A stretch of 64,000 bases of DNA from JAURVT01 sp049059935 (GTDB taxonomy: Bacteria > Actinomycetota > Actinomycetes > Propionibacteriales > Nocardioidaceae): assembly GCF_049059935.1 (NCBI RefSeq), contig NZ_JBMGQR010000004.1, positions 49,944-113,943 on the forward strand, written 5' to 3'. The notes below the pieces were generated by a model that was not told where the DNA came from, ran no database searches, and saw nothing but the letters and a program-made list of their open reading frames with translations. Every line of letters starts with the position of its first letter. Position 1 is the stretch's first letter. Made by a program: the position numbers and the translations under genes. This document shows, piece after piece, positions 48,994-56,946 of the stretch.

Positions 48994-49738
48994 GACGACG
49001 GGCACCCAGGCGCTGGACCGGGCCGTCGCGCTGCTGCGCCTCGTGGTGGGTGCGGAGAAGGCCCCGACGTACACCGAGCTGGTCCGCGAGGCCGACCTCG
49101 CGCGCTCCACGACGTCGCGCCTGCTCAACGCGCTGGAGCGCGGCGGGCTGCTCGAGCGCGACCGTGACGGCGGCTACCGGGGCGGGCCGCTGTTCGCCGA
49201 GTACGCCCAGCGGTTCGACCGCGTCGGCGGACTCGTCGCCATGGCGCACCCGGTGCTGGAGGACGTCGCCGAGCAGACCGGCGAGACGGTCAACCTCGCG
49301 GTGCCGCGCCACGACGAGGTGCAGCACGTCGCCCAGATCGACAGCCGCTACGTCGTCGGCGCCGCCAACTGGCTGAGCGTCGACGTGCCCGGCCACTGCT
49401 CGGCCCTGGGCAAGGTGCTCTACGCGTGGGGCGCGCTGCGGGTGCCGCGCGGCCACCTCGAGCGACGCACCGAGCACACCGTCCCGACGCGGGCCGCCCT
49501 CGAGCGCGAGCTGGAGAAGATCCGGCAGAAGGGGTTCTCCGAGACGCAGGGCGAGCTCGAGCCGGGCCTCGACGCGATCGCCGCCCCCGTCCGCGGGCCC
49601 GAGGGGCACGTCATCGCGGCCATCGGCGTCTCGGGACCGACGTTCCGCATCGGCGACCACAAGCGCGACATCGCCGAGCTCCTCGTCCGCGAGAGCACCC
49701 GGCTCACCAAGGTGATCGAGCGTCGGGCGCGCGCGTGA
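48986..49738 (+). CDS. IclR-family regulator of the Rieske operon
   Basis: A 250-residue IclR regulator with helix-turn-helix residues about 25-60 (YTELVREADLARSTTSRLLNALE) and an effector domain from about 80, including NLAVPRHDEV, HCSALGKVLYA and GLDAIAAPVRGPEG. Divergent from the Rieske ferredoxin-reductase-oxygenase operon, which it probably represses. The ATG at 48986 is the only sensible start in frame. The stop overlaps a GTG of the next gene (GTGA). Confidence 0.88.
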   Translation: MSETTGTQALDRAVALLRLVVGAEKAPTYTELVREADLARSTTSRLLNALERGGLLERDRDGGYRGGPLFAEYAQRFDRVGGLVAMAHPVLEDVAEQTGETVNLAVPRHDEVQHVAQIDSRYVVGAANWLSVDVPGHCSALGKVLYAWGALRVPRGHLERRTEHTVPTRAALERELEKIRQKGFSETQGELEPGLDAIAAPVRGPEGHVIAAIGVSGPTFRIGDHKRDIAELLVRESTRLTKVIERRARA

Positions 49739-50922
49739 CCGCCCCCCGCATCGGCACGGACGAGCGCCGCGCCCGCATCGGTCGCCGGCACGCGCTGGCA
49801 CCGTCGACGCGCGTCGACCGGCCGGTGGAGACCGCGCGCGCCGTCGTCGCCCTGCACGGCACCGACCCCGCGTCGACGTTCCTCTCGGCCTGCGCGCGCA
49901 TGGTCGAGCCCGACCTCGCGGCGGTCGACCGGGCGCTGCACGACCCGGTCCCGGCCGACGACGCCCTGCTGCGGGTGCTGGCGATGCGCCGCACGGTGTT
50001 CGCGGTGCCGGCCGACCTCGTCGACGACGCCCACGCGGGTGCGTCCGACGTCGTCGCCAGGGAGCAGCGCCGCCTGCTGCTCAAGATGCTCGTGGAGTCG
50101 GGCGTCACCGACGACCCCGAGCCCTGGCTGCGCGGGGCCGAGGACGCGGCGATCGCCGCCATCGGCGACGCCGAGGTGACCAGTGCCGACCTCGTCGCCG
50201 CCGACGAGCGGCTGGCGACCTACGTGCTGGTCGGCGCGGGGCGTGCGGACGCCACGCAGGTACGGGTCGCCAGCCGGGTGCTGACGATGCTCTCGGCCGA
50301 GGGTCGCGTGATGCGGGCCCGCCCCCGCGGCGGGTGGACGTCCACGCAGTTCCGCTGGGCGCTCCCCCGCCTCGACGCCGGACCGGAGCGGACGGCCGAC
50401 GAGGGCGCCGCCGAGCTGGCGCGCCGCTGGCTCCATGTGTTCGGGCCGGCGACGCTCGACGACCTGCAGTGGTGGGGCGGCTGGACCAAGACGCGGACAC
50501 GTGCCGCGCTCGCCGCCGTCGAGGCGGTCGACGTCGACCTCGACGGCGCACCCGGGCTCGCGCTGCCGGGCGACCTCGACCCGGTGGAGCCCGTCGAGCC
50601 GTGGGTGGCGCTGCTCCCCGCGCTCGACCCCACCACGATGGGCTGGAAGCGACGCGAGCACTACCTCGGCGACCACGGCCCCCGGCTCTTCGACACCACC
50701 GGCAACGCCGGCCCCACCATCTGGGCCGACGGCAGGATCGTCGGCGGCTGGGCCCACCGCGACGACGGCGAGGTCGCCACCATGCTGCTCGAGGACGTCG
50801 GCTCCGAGACGTCGGCCGCCGTCGACGCCGAGGCCGCCCGGCTCCAGGCCCTCCTCGGCGACGTCCGCCTCAAGGCCCGCGCCCGCCGCTGGACCCCGCT
50901 CGAGAAGGAGCTCCGCGCGTAG
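49735..50922 (+). CDS. Winged-helix DNA-binding protein (HTH_42/AlkZ-like)
   Basis: A 395-residue protein of the family related to the interstrand-crosslink glycosylase AlkZ/YcaQ (RRHALAPSTRVDRPVETARAVVALHGTDP at the start; LPALDPTTMGWKRREHYL in the C-terminal part). Actinobacterial members are usually annotated only as winged-helix DNA-binding proteins. The QxQ catalytic motif of AlkZ is not evident, so DNA repair activity is unproven. It is translationally coupled to the IclR gene by a GTGA overlap. Confidence 0.75.
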   Translation: MTAPRIGTDERRARIGRRHALAPSTRVDRPVETARAVVALHGTDPASTFLSACARMVEPDLAAVDRALHDPVPADDALLRVLAMRRTVFAVPADLVDDAHAGASDVVAREQRRLLLKMLVESGVTDDPEPWLRGAEDAAIAAIGDAEVTSADLVAADERLATYVLVGAGRADATQVRVASRVLTMLSAEGRVMRARPRGGWTSTQFRWALPRLDAGPERTADEGAAELARRWLHVFGPATLDDLQWWGGWTKTRTRAALAAVEAVDVDLDGAPGLALPGDLDPVEPVEPWVALLPALDPTTMGWKRREHYLGDHGPRLFDTTGNAGPTIWADGRIVGGWAHRDDGEVATMLLEDVGSETSAAVDAEAARLQALLGDVRLKARARRWTPLEKELRA

Positions 50923-50942
50923 GTGCACCCCCGAGGCGTCGC

Positions 50943-50999
50943 CGAGATACGGGTTCTGCACCACCGCGAGGTCGATCCTGGTGCAGAACCCGTATCTCG
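50943..50999. terminator. Perfect 21-bp-arm stem-loop
   Basis: Arms 50943-50963 and 50979-50999 (CGAGATACGGGTTCTGCACCA and complement, 21 bp without mismatch) enclose a 15-base loop. It lies between two plus-strand genes (ends 50922, starts 51019). Could terminate the upstream transcript; the length and perfection exceed ordinary terminators and no U-tract follows. Confidence 0.6.
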
Positions 51000-51018
51000 C
51001 GCACTAGCGTGCGGGTCC

Positions 51019-51420
51019 ATGGGACAGAGGTCGCGGGAGGACGAGCTCGCGCTCGCCGATCCGGCGGACGGGGTGGGGCTGGGCGTGGACGGTGCCGTCT
51101 GCCTGACGACGCCCGCGGGGCCGCGGGTGCTCGTCGCGCCGCCCATGGGTGGCGGGATGGAGGCGGCGCTCAGCGGTGTGCTGACCGACGTCGACGGCTA
51201 CCTCGGGGTGGGTGGCGTCGTCGTGTGGCTGCCTGCCGGAGTGACGCTCGTGAGCGACGACCCGCTCGTCCTGCGGGTGCTCGACGGACGCGAGGTGGGG
51301 CTCGGCGACGCGGTCACCGGCGGGGGCGGTCACACGGACCGCACGCTGAAGGAGCTCGGCATCGACCCGGGCGACGACACCACGACGCTCGACGTGTTCC
51401 TCGCCTACGTGGTGCGGTAG
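51019..51420 (+). CDS. Hypothetical 133-residue protein
   Basis: I do not recognise this protein. It is acidic and Gly/Val-rich, without signal peptide or membrane helix. Visible stretches are VAPPMGGGMEAALSGVL, GVVVWLPAGVTLVSDDP and a polar C-terminal TDRTLKELGIDPGDDTTTLD. The start ATG lies 19 bp after the long stem-loop and no Shine-Dalgarno sequence is clear. Its last 16 bp overlap tail to tail with the alpha/beta hydrolase gene. Codon use matches the neighbours, supporting a real gene. Confidence 0.55.
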   Translation: MGQRSREDELALADPADGVGLGVDGAVCLTTPAGPRVLVAPPMGGGMEAALSGVLTDVDGYLGVGGVVVWLPAGVTLVSDDPLVLRVLDGREVGLGDAVTGGGGHTDRTLKELGIDPGDDTTTLDVFLAYVVR

Positions 51421-52244
51421 CCGCCGGCGACCTGGGACGACAGCCACCGCTGCAGGTCGACGGCGAGGGCGACGGGGGCGTCGAGCTGGACGAGGTGGCC
51501 GGCGCCGGGGATGGTCGTGAGGGTCGAGCCGGGGATGGTCTCGGCGAGGGTGAAGGCGCGGTCGAGAGGGATCCAGGCGTCCTCCTCGCCCCACACGACG
51601 TGGACGGGGAGGTCGAGCTCGCCGTACCGGTCCTGGACGCGGTCGGTGAACCGCTCGTCGGCCTGCGCCACCTGGCGGTAGAACGCCGCCTGCCCGCGCT
51701 CCCCCGTCCAGGGGTCGACCAGGGCGGCGAGCTCGTCGGGACGCAGCCCGCGGTGGCTCGCGCCGGCGACGTACGCCTCGAGCGCGCCTCGGTGGACGGC
51801 CGGTGGCTGCGCGGCGAGCACGTCGGCGTGGTCCTGCACGAGGCGGAAGTAGTCCGACCCCCACGGCCGCAGCGCCACCACGTCCACCAGGCACAGCGAC
51901 GCGTAGGCGGCGCCGTGCAGGAGCGTCGCGCGCAGCGCCACCGCGCCGCCGACGTCGTGGGCGACCACGTGCGGACGCTCCAGCCCCAGGTGGTCGAGCA
52001 GCGCGGTGAGGCACTCGCCCTGGGTGCCGAGGTCGACGTCGTGCGCCGGGTCCATCGACGACTGGCCGTACCCGGGCATGTCCCACAGGTGCACGGTGAA
52101 GTCGGCGGCGAGCGCCCGCGCGTACGGCGGCCACAGCCACGACGACCACGGGGTGCCGTGGCACATCACGACCGGCGGGCCCGCGCCCAGCCGGTCCCAC
52201 CGGACCTCGCGTCCCCGCCAGTCGAACGTCTGCGTCAGCTGCAC
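51405..52244 (-). CDS. Alpha/beta hydrolase with aspartate nucleophile
   Basis: A 279-residue hydrolase. The nucleophile elbow reads AHDVGG (Asp97), and the oxyanion segment is CHGTPWSSWLW near residue 28. The acid is the Asp of WGEEDAWIP and the base His of GAGHLVQLD. An Asp nucleophile with HGxPWS is seen in haloalkane dehalogenases and epoxide hydrolases, not esterases. It starts at GTG 4 bp after soxG, so it is co-transcribed with sarcosine oxidase; substrate unknown. Confidence 0.85.
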   Translation of the reverse strand: MQLTQTFDWRGREVRWDRLGAGPPVVMCHGTPWSSWLWPPYARALAADFTVHLWDMPGYGQSSMDPAHDVDLGTQGECLTALLDHLGLERPHVVAHDVGGAVALRATLLHGAAYASLCLVDVVALRPWGSDYFRLVQDHADVLAAQPPAVHRGALEAYVAGASHRGLRPDELAALVDPWTGERGQAAFYRQVAQADERFTDRVQDRYGELDLPVHVVWGEEDAWIPLDRAFTLAETIPGSTLTTIPGAGHLVQLDAPVALAVDLQRWLSSQVAGGYRTT

Positions 52245-52248
52245 GCCA

Positions 52249-52767
52249 CTACAGATACTCCACGGCGGCGTCGCGGAGCCAGGCCGCCAGGTGACGGGCG
52301 AAGGACGCGCGCACGTGGACGCGCAGGGCGTCCTCGTCCGTGCGGCCGATCGACACCTGGGTCTGCGCGAGCATGCCCTGCACGCACCCGCCGACGGGCA
52401 CCACGCGCGGGTCGAGGTCGAGCGAGCAGCCGTGCGCGAGGACGGCACGCGCGTCGGCGCCCGTCAGCACGAACACCGTCCGCAGCGACGACACGTCGAC
52501 GACGCTGCAGCCCGGGTGCTCCGCCCGCAGCGACGCGGCCAGCGGCGACTCGAGCGCGACGACGCCGGCGTCCGGGGCGTCGACGAGCCACCACCGCGGC
52601 CCCAGCTGCCAGGTGTGCGCACCGTCGACGACGGGCGCCACGTCGGCGCCGCGGACGTCGACGAGCGTGCGGAACGGCTCGTCGACGATCCTCGGCGCCG
52701 GGCCGTGGACGTCGAGCCGCTCCCCGCCGAGCGGGCCCTCTCGCAGCGCCAGCGCCTCAGCCGTCAC
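52249..52767 (-). CDS. soxG: Sarcosine oxidase gamma subunit
   Basis: A 172-residue protein of the SoxG family, the least conserved subunit of heterotetrameric sarcosine oxidase. WQLGPRWWLVDAP and the LTGADARAVLAHGCSLDLDPR segment (T-protein-like, matching GADARxLLxxGxxLDL) identify it. It starts at GTG and overlaps the soxA end by 11 bp. Confidence 0.88.
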   Translation of the reverse strand: MTAEALALREGPLGGERLDVHGPAPRIVDEPFRTLVDVRGADVAPVVDGAHTWQLGPRWWLVDAPDAGVVALESPLAASLRAEHPGCSVVDVSSLRTVFVLTGADARAVLAHGCSLDLDPRVVPVGGCVQGMLAQTQVSIGRTDEDALRVHVRASFARHLAAWLRDAAVEYL

Positions 52768-55459
52768 GTCGGGCTCCTTCGGGGTCGTAGGGCACGGGCT
52801 CGGTGACGCGGACGCGCACCGGCACGCGGAGGTCGACGGCGTCGAGCTCCTCGCCGAGTCGGTCGCGGCCGCCGTCGAGCAGCGCGAGCGCGAACGGGGT
52901 GCCGAGCGCCACCGACGCGTACGCCGACGTCACGTGGCCGTGCATCGGGACGGGCACCGCGGCCAGGTCGGCGCCGGCGTCGACGAGCTGGGAGCCCTCG
53001 GCGATGGCCGTCGAGCCGTCGACGGGCACGAGCCCGACGAGGTGGCGGCGGTCGGGCCGGTTGGCCTCGTCGCGGACGAGCGAGCGCGCGCCGACGAAGT
53101 CGCGTCCCTCGCGGACCTTCTTGGGCGAGATCGCCCAGGCCATGCCGAGGTCGACGGGCGTCACGGTGCCGTCGGTGTCCTGGCCGACGATCGGGTAGCC
53201 CTTCTCGGCGCGCAGGACGTGCATGGTCTCGGTGCCGTACGGCGTGACGCCGCCCGCCGCGGCCACCGCGTCCCACAACGCTCCGCCCCAGGCAGCGGGC
53301 ACGTGCAGCTCGTAGGCCAGCTCGCCGGAGAACGAGATCCGCATGACGCGGACGGGCAACCCGGCGACGGACGCGTCGTGCCACTCCATGAACCCGAAGC
53401 CCTCGTTCGACACGTCGAGGTCGGGCGCGAGCCCGGCCAGCACCTCGCGCGATCGCGGCCCGGCCAGCGCCACCACCGCCCACTGCTCGGTGACGGACGT
53501 GAACCGCGCGTCCAGGTGCGGCCACTCGGTCTGCTGCCACTCCTCCAGCGAGTCGAGCACGGACGCGGCGTTGCCGGTGGTGGTGGTGACGAGCCACTCG
53601 TCGTCCGAGAGCCGGGCGACGGTGCCGTCGTCGACGACCATGCCGTCGGGGCCGCACATCACGCCGTAGCGGACCTTGCCGACCTTGAGCGACGACATCA
53701 GCCCGGTGTAGACGCGGTCGAGCATCTCGCCGACGTCGGCGCCGTGGCACACGATCTTGCCGAGCGTGGACGCGTCCATCATCCCGACGTCCTCGCGCAC
53801 CGCGCGGCACTCGCGCAGCACCGCGTCGTGCATGCTCTCGCCGCGCTGCGGGAAGTACCAGGGGCGCTTCCACTGCCCGACGTCCTCGAGCGGGCCGCCG
53901 GCCGCGAGGTGGCGGTCGTGCATCGCGGTGACGCGGACGGGGTCGCTCAGCGCGCCGCGGTCGCGTCCGGCGAGGAGCCCGAACGGCAGCGGCGTGTACG
54001 GCGGCCGGTAGGTGGTGGTGCCGACCTCGGTGATCGGACGGCCGAGCACCTGCGCGAGCACCCCGACGGTCAGCACGCCGAACCCGCGGCCCTGGTCGGA
54101 CGCGGTGCCGATGGTGGTGAAGCGCTTGACGTGCTCGACGCTCGTCAGGCCGGCGAGGTGGGCGTGCCGGACGTCGGCGAGCGTCGCGTCGCGCTGGGGG
54201 TCGAGGTAGACGTGCTCGGCGTCGGCGCCGTCGATCTCGCCGCAGAACCACGTGGCCGGCGGCGTCACCGCACCGGACGCACCGGTGAGCGCCGAACCCA
54301 CGACGCTCAGCGGGTACGCCGAGTCCGGCGGCGCCGCGGCCGGGACGAAGCCCGCGGCCTCGGACGACCACGACAGCTTCCCGCCCGCCTGGCTCCAGAG
54401 CTGGACGGCGGGGTTGAGGCCGCCGCTCACGGCGAGCAGGTCGGCGTCGTGGGTGGTGACGCCGTCCGGGCCGCGCAGGTGCACGCGCGCCAGGAACCCG
54501 TCGTCGTCGCCGTCGGTGCCCACCACCTCGGCGCCGAGCACGAGCGGCACGCCGCGCTCGGCGAGCGCGTCGGCCAGCGCGGGCGTGACGTCGGTGCGGA
54601 CGTCGGCGACGGCGAGCAGCTCGACGCCGGCGTCGGCCAGCGCGACCGCGTCGGCGAGCCCGTCGTCGTGCGCCACCCAGACGACGCCACGCTCGCCGGG
54701 CAGCACGCCGTAGCGACGCACGTAGGTGGCGGCCGCGCCGGCGAGCATGACACCCGGCCGGTCGTTGTCGGGGAACACGAGCGGACGCTCCTGGGTGCCC
54801 GTGGCGAGCACCACCTCGGCGGCCTTGACGTGCCACAGGCGGCGACGCGCGACGTCGGGCGGGGCGTCGTCGCCGAGGTGGTCGGTGCGGCGCTCGACCG
54901 CGACGAGGTGGTGGTGGTCGTGCGCGCCGACGACCGTGGTGCGCGTCAGCACCCGGACGTCGGGCAGGGCGACGAGCTCGCCCGCGCGTGGGTCGGTGAG
55001 GGCGGGGCGGTCGTCGCAGAGCACGACGCGGACGCCGCGCGCCGCGGCCTCGAGCGCCGCGGTGACGCCGGCCTCGCCGCCGCCGACGACGAGCACCTCG
55101 CAGTGCGCCCAGACCTTGTCGTAGCGGGTGTGGTCGATGCCCTCGGGCAGCCAGCCGCGCCCGGCGATGCGCTCGACGGACAGCCCGTCGTGCACCTCCA
55201 GCTCGGTGGCGCGCACCATCGGCTCGCCCGGACCGGACGTCACCTGGACGAACGCGTTGGACTCCTCGGCGCCGACGCCCATGACGCCGCGGGGGCGCCC
55301 GGTGTAGATGCCCGCCGACACCAGCCGCACGTCCGCCCCGAGGAGGGCCGACGCGAGGGTGTCGCCGGCGAACGCGGGCACGTCCTGGCCGTCGATGCTG
55401 ATCGTCACCGGGCGCGAGCGGTCGATGCGCGTCCCGCCGCTGGGCAGCCGCCTGCTCAT
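52757..55459 (-). CDS. soxA: Sarcosine oxidase alpha subunit
   Basis: A 900-residue subunit. The N-terminal ferredoxin-like part has FAGDTLASALLGADVRLV and RPRGVMGVGAEESNAFVQV. An NAD-binding site follows at about 123 (VLVVGGGEAGVTAALEAAARG), and the C-terminal half is a GcvT/T-protein domain that accepts the methyl carbon on tetrahydrofolate as 5,10-methylene-tetrahydrofolate. The start overlaps soxD by ATGA. Confidence 0.93.
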   Translation of the reverse strand: MSRRLPSGGTRIDRSRPVTISIDGQDVPAFAGDTLASALLGADVRLVSAGIYTGRPRGVMGVGAEESNAFVQVTSGPGEPMVRATELEVHDGLSVERIAGRGWLPEGIDHTRYDKVWAHCEVLVVGGGEAGVTAALEAAARGVRVVLCDDRPALTDPRAGELVALPDVRVLTRTTVVGAHDHHHLVAVERRTDHLGDDAPPDVARRRLWHVKAAEVVLATGTQERPLVFPDNDRPGVMLAGAAATYVRRYGVLPGERGVVWVAHDDGLADAVALADAGVELLAVADVRTDVTPALADALAERGVPLVLGAEVVGTDGDDDGFLARVHLRGPDGVTTHDADLLAVSGGLNPAVQLWSQAGGKLSWSSEAAGFVPAAAPPDSAYPLSVVGSALTGASGAVTPPATWFCGEIDGADAEHVYLDPQRDATLADVRHAHLAGLTSVEHVKRFTTIGTASDQGRGFGVLTVGVLAQVLGRPITEVGTTTYRPPYTPLPFGLLAGRDRGALSDPVRVTAMHDRHLAAGGPLEDVGQWKRPWYFPQRGESMHDAVLRECRAVREDVGMMDASTLGKIVCHGADVGEMLDRVYTGLMSSLKVGKVRYGVMCGPDGMVVDDGTVARLSDDEWLVTTTTGNAASVLDSLEEWQQTEWPHLDARFTSVTEQWAVVALAGPRSREVLAGLAPDLDVSNEGFGFMEWHDASVAGLPVRVMRISFSGELAYELHVPAAWGGALWDAVAAAGGVTPYGTETMHVLRAEKGYPIVGQDTDGTVTPVDLGMAWAISPKKVREGRDFVGARSLVRDEANRPDRRHLVGLVPVDGSTAIAEGSQLVDAGADLAAVPVPMHGHVTSAYASVALGTPFALALLDGGRDRLGEELDAVDLRVPVRVRVTEPVPYDPEGARRDG

Positions 55460-55716
55460 CGGGCCTCCTCCATGGTCGGCTCGACCTGGTTGGTCACGGT
55501 GTGGCGCCGGACGGTGAACCACTGGCGGCAGCCGGCGCGGTGCACCCAGCGCTCGGTGAACCAGCCGCGCGGGTTGGCGCGCAGGAACAGGTACTCCGCC
55601 CAGGCGGCGTCGTCGAGGTCGGCGGGGCGCTCGGGGTAGGCGATGCCGGCCTCGCCGCCGTAGCCGAACTCGGTCTCGTCGCGGGGCCCGCAGTGGGGGC
55701 AGGGGAGTGTGAGCAT
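55456..55716 (-). CDS. soxD: Sarcosine oxidase delta subunit
   Basis: An 86-residue zinc protein. CPHCG (Cys6, Cys9), His59 and Cys63 (HRAGCRQWF) form the single zinc site, and YLFLRANPRGWFTERW is the invariant family segment. Overlaps soxB by 1 bp (TGATG) and soxA by 4 bp. Confidence 0.93.
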   Translation of the reverse strand: MLTLPCPHCGPRDETEFGYGGEAGIAYPERPADLDDAAWAEYLFLRANPRGWFTERWVHRAGCRQWFTVRRHTVTNQVEPTMEEAR

Positions 55717-56942
55717 CAGTGCGCCACCGCCGCGGCGCCGTGCTCGTCGATGAGCCGTCCGGTGACGAAGCGGTCGAGCGCGTACGGCTCGGCCAGTCGG
55801 TGGGGCGTCGCGTTCGCGACGGTGTCGGCGAACACCGACCCGATGCCCGGCGTGGCTTTGAAGCCGCCCGTGCCCCAGCCGCAGTTGACGAACGCGTTGG
55901 CCCACTGCGCCAGGTGCCCGACGATCGGCGACGCGTCGGGCGTGACGTCGACGATGCCCGCCCAGGTGCGCAGCACGTGCGCCCGCGCGAACACCGGGAA
56001 CAGCTCGACCGCGGCGGCCATCTGCTCCTCGATGACGTGGAACGACCCGCGCTGGCCGTAGCCGAGGTGCGCGTCGACGCCGGCGCCCATGACCAGCTCG
56101 CCCTTGTGGGCCTGGCTGACGTAGACGTGCACGGCGTTGGACATGACGACGGTGTCGAGCACCTGGTCGAGCAGCTCGGAGACGAGCGCCTGGAGCGGGT
56201 GGCTCTGCACCGGCAGGCGGACGCCGAGGTGCGAGGCCAGCACGCCGGAGTGGCCCGCCGCGCACAGCGCCAGCTGCCCGCAGGCGATGCGTCCGCGCGA
56301 GGTCTGCACGGCGGTGACCGTGTCGCCGTCGGTCTCGAAGCCCTGCACCTCGCAGTCCTGGATGATGTCGACGCCGAGCGCCGCGGCCGCGCGGGCGTAG
56401 CCCCAGGCCACGTAGTCGTGCTTGGCGATGCCGCCGCGCGGCTGGAACGTCGCCCCCATCACCGGGTAGCGCGGTCGGTCGGTGACGTCGAGGACGGGCG
56501 CGAGCTTGCCCACCTCGTCGGGCTCGAGCCACTGCGCGTCGATGCCGTTGAGCTGGTTGGCGTTGACGCGCCGGCGGCCCTCGCGGACGTCGCCGAGGGA
56601 GTGCGCGAGGTTCATGACGCCGCGCTGGCTGAACAGGATCTCGCAGTCGAGCTCGGCCTCCAGCCCCTCCCACAGGCCGAGCGAGTGCTCGTAGATGCCG
56701 GCGCTCTCGTCCCAGAGGTAGTTGCTGCGGATGATCGTGGTGTTGCGGGCCATGTTGCCGCCGGCCAGCCACCCCTTCTCGACCACGGCGACGTTGGTGA
56801 TGCCGTGGTTGGCCGCGAGGTAGTAGGCCGTCGCCAGGCCGTGCCCGCCGCCGCCCACGACGACGACGTCGTACGAGCTCTTGGGGTCGGCCGTGGCCCA
56901 CAGGAAGTCCGGGTGCCCGGGCAGTCGTTCGCTGGTGCGCAT
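55716..56942 (-). CDS. soxB: Sarcosine oxidase beta subunit
   Basis: A 408-residue FAD/FMN subunit that oxidises sarcosine. VVVGGGGHGLATAYYL at about 26 binds FAD, NMARNTTIIRSNYLWDES is conserved in the family, and His175 in GGIAKHDYVAWGYA matches the histidine to which FMN is covalently linked in Corynebacterium-type enzymes. AGIVDVTPDASPIVG is the C-terminal FAD signature. Starts 4 bp behind the dimethylglycine oxidase gene. Confidence 0.95.
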   Translation of the reverse strand: MRTSERLPGHPDFLWATADPKSSYDVVVVGGGGHGLATAYYLAANHGITNVAVVEKGWLAGGNMARNTTIIRSNYLWDESAGIYEHSLGLWEGLEAELDCEILFSQRGVMNLAHSLGDVREGRRRVNANQLNGIDAQWLEPDEVGKLAPVLDVTDRPRYPVMGATFQPRGGIAKHDYVAWGYARAAAALGVDIIQDCEVQGFETDGDTVTAVQTSRGRIACGQLALCAAGHSGVLASHLGVRLPVQSHPLQALVSELLDQVLDTVVMSNAVHVYVSQAHKGELVMGAGVDAHLGYGQRGSFHVIEEQMAAAVELFPVFARAHVLRTWAGIVDVTPDASPIVGHLAQWANAFVNCGWGTGGFKATPGIGSVFADTVANATPHRLAEPYALDRFVTGRLIDEHGAAAVAH

Positions 56943-56946
56943 CGGC

